NCBI GenBank assembly: GCA_041481445.1
Contig: JBGPBV010000135.1
Coordinates: 1-17,962, forward strand
DNA length: 17,962 bases
Direction of reading: 5' to 3'
Source of the DNA: AA29 sp041481445
GTDB taxonomy: Bacteria > Acidobacteriota > Vicinamibacteria > Fen-336
The notes beneath the pieces are model-generated. The model was not told the origin of the DNA. It saw only the letters and a list, made by a program, of their open reading frames with translations, and searched no databases. Below, piece after piece: positions 13,470 through 17,962 of the stretch (positions are counted from its first letter, which is position 1; every line of letters begins with the position of its first letter). A program made the translations under genes and the position numbers.

Positions 13470-13942
13470 CGCGGACCGTCCGGGATCGGGCGGGGGCGGA
13501 AGACCTCGGCCGCCGGCCGCGCCGTCCCTCCCCGGGCGTCGGGGTCGGCGTCACGCGAGGCCGCATCGGCGTGGGCCACGAGGTGCGACCCCATCGGCGT
13601 CTCCAGGGATGCGACTTCGGTGTAGACCGCATCGCCGGCGCGCACCCAGGCCCGCGTCCGATGGTCGGCGACGTAGGCGACGGCGCCCGGGGGCCGCGTC
13701 CTCGCGCCGGCCAGGTAGTGCGCGAGGCAGCCGACGTCGTCGAAGAACTTCGGCTCCTCGTAGGGGGCGACGACCTGCGCCGCCGTCCGGCCGTCGCTCA
13801 CCGCCATCCGGCACCAGGCACAGGACTCGGTCCTCGTATCGAGGGCGGCGGGGGCGGGCGGGCCGGAGGCGCAGGCCGTCGTGGCCACGGCGGCCAGGGT
13901 GGCCGCGATCGAGAGGGCGATGATCCCGGCCCGGCCGCTCAC
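13466..13942 (-). CDS. nosL: NosL, copper chaperone lipoprotein
   Basis: This 158-residue protein is exported and binds Cu(I), which it passes to the NosZ maturation system. A signal peptide (MSGRAGIIALSIAATLAAVA) leads to a lipobox-like TTAC with Cys24 as the probable lipidated residue; the Thr at -3 is not ideal. The NosL hallmark CAWCRM (Cys41, Cys44, Met46) gives the CxM copper-binding motif. It is followed by EEPKFFDDVGCLAHYL and TPMGSHLVAH, both typical of the family. The GTG start at 13942 overlaps the nosF stop (GTGA), and the stop overlaps the nosY start (ATGA). The gene is therefore translationally coupled on both sides, between the ABC ATPase and its permease. Confidence 0.9.
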   Translation of the reverse strand: MSGRAGIIALSIAATLAAVATTACASGPPAPAALDTRTESCAWCRMAVSDGRTAAQVVAPYEEPKFFDDVGCLAHYLAGARTRPPGAVAYVADHRTRAWVRAGDAVYTEVASLETPMGSHLVAHADAASRDADPDARGGTARPAAEVFRPRPIPDGPR

Positions 13943-14841
13943 GCGTGCCCTCCCGCCTCCGCGACCAGCTCCTGGTACAGCACGTCGAGCCGGCCTTCTT
14001 CGGCGGTGAGGCCGCGGATCTCCACTCCCGCCGCGCGCACGGCATCGAGCACGGCCGGCCGCCGGGCCGCGCCCCCGGGCACGATCATCTCGTCTCCGGC
14101 CCAGAGTGCCTCCGGCGCGATCGCGCGCACGCGCGCCAGGAGGTCGTCCGGAGCCGCGTCCAGGCGCAAGCGCATGACGCCGCGCTCGGCCAGCCGGTCC
14201 TGGAGCTCGCGGGCCGTCAACGTGGCCACCAGGCGGCCGGCGACCAGGACCGCGAATCGATCGGCCAGCCGCTCCACGTCGCCCAGGTGGTGCGAGGTAA
14301 AGAGCACCGTCTTGCCCTCGCCGCGACGCCGACCCACGAGACCGTAGAACGCGCACAGCCCGTCGGGGTCCAGGGCCGCGGTCGGCTCGTCGAGGAGCAG
14401 GACCGGTGTCTCGGGCAGCATGGCCACGGCCAGCCCCAGCCTCTGGACCATCCCGCCCGAGTACTGTCCGACGGCGCGGGACCCGGATCCGTTCAGCCCG
14501 GCGAACCTCAGGACGGCGTCCACGCGTGCCGTCTCCACCCCCCGCAGTGACCGGTAGAACTCGAGCACCTCGCGGCCGGAGAGGGCCTCGGGAAAGGACA
14601 CGCGCTGCGGGAGGAAGGACAGGACCTCACGCGCGGCGGGAAGGGACGCCAGCTCCCCGGCGAGCCGGACTTCGCCCGACGTCGGCCGGATGAGGCCGGC
14701 GGCCGCCTTGAGGCAGGTCGTCTTGCCCGATCCGTTCGGTCCGAGCAACGCGACGACCTCGCCCTTGCCGATCTCCAGGTCGAGCGACTCGACCGCGGTG
14801 ACCCCGACGTAGCGCTTCGAGAAGGCGCGGAACGAGATCAC
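13939..14841 (-). CDS. nosF: NosF, ABC transporter ATPase for nitrous oxide reductase maturation
   Basis: This 300-residue ATPase powers the NosDFY complex from the cytoplasmic side. Visible motifs are Walker A GPNGSGKTT (34-42), Q-loop Gln79 (LPQRVSFPE), signature YSGGM (127-131), Walker B LLLDEP (148-153), D-loop ALDP, and switch His184 (TSHHLGD). A C-terminal extension of about 90 residues follows the ATPase core, as is usual for NosF-type proteins. The GTG at 14841 overlaps the nosD stop codon by 4 nt. The frame stays open far upstream through nosD, but that part is not coding. A generic Cu or gliding-type ABC ATPase is excluded by the context. Confidence 0.93.
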   Translation of the reverse strand: MISFRAFSKRYVGVTAVESLDLEIGKGEVVALLGPNGSGKTTCLKAAAGLIRPTSGEVRLAGELASLPAAREVLSFLPQRVSFPEALSGREVLEFYRSLRGVETARVDAVLRFAGLNGSGSRAVGQYSGGMVQRLGLAVAMLPETPVLLLDEPTAALDPDGLCAFYGLVGRRRGEGKTVLFTSHHLGDVERLADRFAVLVAGRLVATLTARELQDRLAERGVMRLRLDAAPDDLLARVRAIAPEALWAGDEMIVPGGAARRPAVLDAVRAAGVEIRGLTAEEGRLDVLYQELVAEAGGHA

Positions 14842-16193
14842 CGTCGTCCCCGCAGCAGGACGGTCGCGCCCAGCCCGAGCGCGCCGAGGGCGGTCGCGCG
14901 GCCGGCGCGGTTGCCGCCCGGCCGACCGCCTTCCGCCGCGGGCACGCGCGGGAGGACGGGCGCCCGCACGAGCGGCGCCCGATCCTCGACTTCGACCGGC
15001 CGCAGGACGGGGAAGGTCTCCTCCGCCGCCGCCAGCGCGCGCGCGGCCAGGCCCTGCGACATCAGGTCGGCGGCGGTGAGGTTCCCGCGCAAGTGGTCGA
15101 AGACGCTGGTCAGCCGGTACGGCCCGTCGCTGATGCCGTCGCCGTCGAGATCGGGCGTGTGGTTGTCCGACCAGTAGTTCGCGTCGAAGACGGTGTCCGT
15201 CCGCCGGCCCACGAGCACGAGCGGGCTCAGGTTGCCGAAGAAGGAGTTCCCTTCGAAACGGTTCTGTCCGGACGAGTCGTAGAGGACGATCGCGGCGTCG
15301 GAGAGGGCGACGACGTTCCGGCGGAAGACGTTCCGGTAGGAGCCCTCCAGGAAGATGCCGCGCGCGTTGTCGGCGATCAGGTTGTCCTCGGCCATCACGT
15401 CGTCGCACGACTTGAGGAGGAGGCCGACGGAGGCGAAGCCGCGGTTGTGGAGGAACCGGTTGCGCCGGAAGACGATCCTCCTCGAGTACATGAGGGCGGT
15501 CCCCGCCGCCCCGTTCTCGAACAGGTTGTCCTCGAACGCGTTGTCGTCGGAGAACATGTAGTGCAGGCCGTAGCGCAGGTCGCGGGCCACGTTGCCCGAG
15601 ATCGTGCCGTGGGACGAGGACTGGATGTAGAAGCCGTCGCGGACCTCCGAGATCTCGTTCCCCTGCAGGCGATACCCGTCGGTGTTCCAGACGTGGATCC
15701 CGGAGCCCTTCTCCCCCGGGTCCTTGCCGGGGATGCCGCGCACGCGACAGCCCTCGACGGCGGCGCCGGGCGCCTCCCGCAGGTAGATGCCGAAGATCGT
15801 GTTGGCGATCCGGCAGTCCCGGACGGTGGCCCGGGCCCCCGACACGTGGATGCCCGAGGAGTCGCGCCCCAGATCGCCGCCTCCGCGCCCGTCGACGTCG
15901 AACCCCTCGACCGTCACGTCGGGGGCGCGCACGCGCACGACGCTGCCGTGGCCCGATCCGAGGAGGCGCGGGCGGCCCCTCCCGCGCAGGGTCAGCGGCC
16001 GGTCGATCACGAGGTCTCCCTCGTATTCGCCGGGCTCCACGACGACGATCGCGCCCGGGGCCGCCGTGTCCACCCGGCGCTGGAGGGGCGAGACCTCGGA
16101 CGCGGAGGGACGCGCCTCGAGCGTGGCCGGCGCCACGCGCGGCTCCGGCGCCTCCGGAAGAGCGCCGAGGAGCCACAGCGTGATGGCGAGCAT
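14838..16193 (-). CDS. nosD: NosD, periplasmic beta-helix copper-insertion protein
   Basis: This 451-residue exported protein is needed for assembly of the copper sites of NosZ and forms a complex with NosF and NosY. A short signal peptide (MLAITLWLLGALPEA) precedes a long right-handed parallel beta-helix (about 40-380). Its repeats are clear: SSGIHVSGARATVRDCRIAN, FGIYLREAPGAAVEGC, RYGLHYMFSDDNAFEDNLF, GIFLEGSYRNVFRRNVV. NosD signatures include YMFSDDN and the DANYWSDN segment. A C-terminal hydrophobic stretch (ALGALGLGATVLL) suggests a membrane tether, which not all NosD proteins have. The ATG at 16193 follows the nosB stop by 13 nt, and the stop overlaps the nosF start. Confidence 0.93.
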   Translation of the reverse strand: MLAITLWLLGALPEAPEPRVAPATLEARPSASEVSPLQRRVDTAAPGAIVVVEPGEYEGDLVIDRPLTLRGRGRPRLLGSGHGSVVRVRAPDVTVEGFDVDGRGGGDLGRDSSGIHVSGARATVRDCRIANTIFGIYLREAPGAAVEGCRVRGIPGKDPGEKGSGIHVWNTDGYRLQGNEISEVRDGFYIQSSSHGTISGNVARDLRYGLHYMFSDDNAFEDNLFENGAAGTALMYSRRIVFRRNRFLHNRGFASVGLLLKSCDDVMAEDNLIADNARGIFLEGSYRNVFRRNVVALSDAAIVLYDSSGQNRFEGNSFFGNLSPLVLVGRRTDTVFDANYWSDNHTPDLDGDGISDGPYRLTSVFDHLRGNLTAADLMSQGLAARALAAAEETFPVLRPVEVEDRAPLVRAPVLPRVPAAEGGRPGGNRAGRATALGALGLGATVLLRGRR

Positions 16194-16206
16194 CTCCGGT
16201 CTGCCC

Positions 16207-16857
16207 TCAGTCCGGCATGCGGGCCAGGCTCGCGCCGTGCCGGCGGGCCTGCCGCCAGGCCAGGTAGAGCGCCAGCGCGAGGACCAGGGCCACCGCGGCC
16301 AGGGTGTAGGAGCCGACGGCCGGGTAGGAGTACACCTCGAAGTTCGCGAGCTTCTTGTGGCCGAACAGGGGGGGCGTGAAGGGATCGACCTTGACCGCGG
16401 CGGTGGGGGAGAGATGGTGCCCGTACCAGTGCATCTTGTAGGCGAAGGACCACAGGGAGAAGAGGCCGAAGTAGAGGTACAAGACGAGCACATCCACGAG
16501 GTGGGCCAGCTTCCCCAGGGTGGCCGTGCGCAGGAGCAGGAGGACGAAGGCGCCCACCGCGAACGGGATCCACTTGAACTCGGTGAACTCGGCGGCGTCG
16601 AGGTCCTTCATCCCGATGTAGTGATTGAGGAGGTTGATCTCCTTCACGTCCTGCCCGCCGTGCCCGCCGTCGAGCCGGTAGCTGTAGATGTGCAGCCGCA
16701 GGCCCTCCGGGTACTGCGGGGCGAACATCGTCATGTCGTAGAGCGGGAAGACGTAGGCGGGCAGGAGGAGGAGGAGGGCGGCCAGGACCAGGGCTCGCGG
16801 CCCGAGGCCGAGCGGCGTTTCCAGGATCCGGCTGGTCTTCTCGATCCATCCCGTCAT
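16207..16857 (-). CDS. nosB: NosB-like four-helix membrane protein of nos clusters
   Basis: This 216-residue integral membrane protein lies between nosZ and nosD, the usual place of nosB in clade II (non-proteobacterial) nos clusters. Four hydrophobic segments lie at about 21-40, 96-113, 118-140 and 182-201. A conserved loop between helices 1 and 2 holds MFAPQYPEGLRLHIYSYRL and INLLNHYIGMKDLD, which I recognise from nos-linked membrane proteins. Histidines, methionines and tyrosines cluster around helix 3 (KMHWYGHH), so metal binding or a role in electron transfer is possible but not shown. A perfect AGGAGG lies 5 nt before the ATG. The gene follows nosZ by 33 nt. The symbol rests on position and these motifs. 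The molecular role of NosB is not established. Confidence 0.75.
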   Translation of the reverse strand: MTGWIEKTSRILETPLGLGPRALVLAALLLLLPAYVFPLYDMTMFAPQYPEGLRLHIYSYRLDGGHGGQDVKEINLLNHYIGMKDLDAAEFTEFKWIPFAVGAFVLLLLRTATLGKLAHLVDVLVLYLYFGLFSLWSFAYKMHWYGHHLSPTAAVKVDPFTPPLFGHKKLANFEVYSYPAVGSYTLAAVALVLALALYLAWRQARRHGASLARMPD

Positions 16858-16871
16858 GGCGTCCTCCTCTC
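16855..16871 (-). repeat. 17-nt translation start region shared with the hemerythrin gene
   Basis: GAGAGGAGGACGCCATG, read on the minus strand, covers the ribosome binding site and the ATG of nosB. An exact copy covers the same part of the DUF2249-hemerythrin gene at 11601-11617. The flanking bases and the two proteins differ. Confidence 0.85.
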
Positions 16872-16890
16872 CCCTCCGCGGGCGCGCGGC

Positions 16891-17962
16891 CTAGCGCCCT
16901 CCACGGACGATGAGGTAGCCCTGCATCTCCTGGTGGAGGGCGGAGCAGAAGTTCGTGCAGTAGTAGGGGAAGACCCCGCCCTTGGTGGCCTTGAAGGTGA
17001 AGGTCTTGGTCTCCCCGGGATCCACCACGACGTTGACGTTGTAGTCGAGCAGCCCGAAGCCGTGCAGCTCGTCCGTGGTCTGCTCGATGTTCGTGATGGC
17101 GACCGTGACCTCGTCGCCCTCGTTGACCTCGATGGAGGTCGGCGTGATGGTCGACCGGACTTCCACCACCTTGGCCACCACCTTGTTGCCCTGACGGGTC
17201 ACCCCGGCGTCCTTCACGTCCCAGACGGCCAGCGGATGCTTGTTCTCCTCCTTGGGATAGACCTCGATGGGGTGCAGCTTGTCCGCCTTGATCATCTGCG
17301 CGTAGTGGGGCTCGGGCTCGGTGAACGCGTCGTAGAGGAGCTTCATCTTCTCCTCGCTGATGTCGACGAGCTGCGAGGACTCCGGCTGGGAGGGGCCCAC
17401 GGAGAGGTGCCGGCCGTGGGAGAGCTTGTTGAGGCCGACGAGGTACTTGCCCTGGGGGTGCGCGGTGTCGCCCTCGGCCGCGCTGAGGTGGCCGATCGAG
17501 TACGACATCGGGATCTTGTCCACGACCTCCCAGGTCCCGAGCTTCCACTTCGCGATCGCGCTGTCGACGAACAGCGACGTGTAGGCGTAGCCGTCCGGGC
17601 CGAACTGGGTGTGCAGCGGACCCAGGCCGACCGGGACCTCGGCGTCCTTGATGGACTCGTACTTGAGGACGGGGATCCCGTCCTCCTCGCCCGTGAAGTC
17701 CTTGTTGCGGATCGCGGTCTGGATCTTCTCGAAGTTGAAGACGGTAGTGACGCCCTGGAGCTTGCCCGAGCCCACGATCCACTTGCCGTCCGGGCTCACG
17801 TCCACGCCGTGGGGTGACTTGCCGCAGGGCATCAGGTACACGATCCCGGGGACCTTCTTGGGGTCGAGCACCTTGACGCCGCCGATCACGTCGCCCTTGC
17901 CCTCGCCGGCCGCCTTCTCCGCCGCCTTCCAGTCGATGGCCGCGATGTAGTCGCGGTCCCGC
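16891..17962 (-). CDS. nosZ: NosZ, nitrous oxide reductase, C-terminal part (5' end beyond the window)
   Basis: These 356 C-terminal residues belong to the periplasmic copper enzyme that reduces N2O to N2 in the last step of denitrification. The frame is open to the window edge (RDRDYIAAIDW...), so the N-terminus and export signal are missing. The seven-bladed propeller part shows CuZ histidine motifs SPHGVDVSPDG, LGPLHTQFGPDGY and EPEPHYAQ, plus SHGRHLSVGP. The C-terminal cupredoxin domain ends with the complete CuA motif C-x3-C-x3-H-x2-M (CTNFCSALHQEM) and the other CuA ligand region DELHGFG. The nosB gene downstream and the absence of visible nosR point to clade II. The Sec or Tat signal that would confirm this is out of view. 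Confidence 0.97.
   Translation of the reverse strand, partial: RDRDYIAAIDWKAAEKAAGEGKGDVIGGVKVLDPKKVPGIVYLMPCGKSPHGVDVSPDGKWIVGSGKLQGVTTVFNFEKIQTAIRNKDFTGEEDGIPVLKYESIKDAEVPVGLGPLHTQFGPDGYAYTSLFVDSAIAKWKLGTWEVVDKIPMSYSIGHLSAAEGDTAHPQGKYLVGLNKLSHGRHLSVGPSQPESSQLVDISEEKMKLLYDAFTEPEPHYAQMIKADKLHPIEVYPKEENKHPLAVWDVKDAGVTRQGNKVVAKVVEVRSTITPTSIEVNEGDEVTVAITNIEQTTDELHGFGLLDYNVNVVVDPGETKTFTFKATKGGVFPYYCTNFCSALHQEMQGYLIVRGGR

Noticed and set aside
14842..16176. Minus-strand frame open upstream of nosF
   Set aside because: It is a shadow of nosD in another frame. The NosF homology begins at the GTG at 14841.
15093..17817. Long plus-strand frames opposite nosD, nosB and nosZ
   Set aside because: High GC at third positions keeps the antisense frames open. 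The translations are Val/Glu/Asp/Gly/Arg-rich, with no motifs.
1..17962. tRNA, rRNA, riboswitch, CRISPR array, phage or toxin-antitoxin genes
   Set aside because: No cloverleaf, spaced repeat series, or typical small gene pair was seen on reading either strand. A covariance-model search was not possible here.

Overview
The window is very GC-rich and densely packed, apart from an insertion sequence of visibly lower GC at its left edge. It carries most of a nitrous oxide reductase (nos) gene cluster of the kind found in non-proteobacterial, often 'clade II', N2O reducers: nosZ followed by a nosB-type membrane protein gene. This suggests a high-GC soil, sediment or wastewater bacterium such as an Acidobacteriota, Gemmatimonadota or Myxococcota member. 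The phylum cannot be fixed from this sequence alone.

Layout, left to right. (1) Positions 1-2005: a complete IS1634-type (IS4 superfamily) insertion sequence with 17-bp imperfect terminal inverted repeats and CTAG at both outer edges. It lies 9 bp past the stop codon of the next gene. (2) 2015-4494, minus strand: an APC-family amino acid permease behind a GntR/LacI hybrid regulator. (3) 4495-4645: a compact divergent control region with a sigma70-like promoter facing each way and two palindromes. (4) 4646-5712, plus strand: a HAD-family phosphatase (TTG start) translationally coupled to a small YgjV-like membrane protein. (5) 5717-9897, minus strand: a secreted GH20-type glycosidase and a GT39/PMT-type membrane glycosyltransferase, 2 nt apart. 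(6) 10027-11603, minus strand: a DUF6920-like membrane-anchored protein of unknown function, and a DUF2249-hemerythrin fusion preceded by a near-perfect sigma54 (-24/-12) promoter. (7) 11879-12568, minus strand: a Crp/Fnr regulator without iron-sulfur cysteines. (8) 12633-17962, minus strand: nosY, nosL, nosF, nosD, nosB and the 3' part of nosZ, transcribed from nosZ towards nosY.

How the genes fit together. NosZ reduces N2O to N2 in the periplasm. NosD, NosF and NosY form the ABC-type machine needed for its copper centres. NosL is a copper chaperone, and NosB is a membrane protein typical of clade II clusters. The genes nosD-nosF-nosL-nosY are joined by three successive 4-nt start/stop overlaps, with nosL placed between the ABC ATPase and permease genes. 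The Crp/Fnr regulator and the hemerythrin protein downstream are the kind of nitric oxide/oxygen-responsive genes often found next to denitrification genes. The sigma54 element suggests the hemerythrin gene has its own activator-dependent promoter. The GH20/GT39 pair and the permease/regulator/phosphatase locus look like separate functional units. No tRNA, rRNA or CRISPR array was seen, and no gap without a gene exceeds 300 nt.
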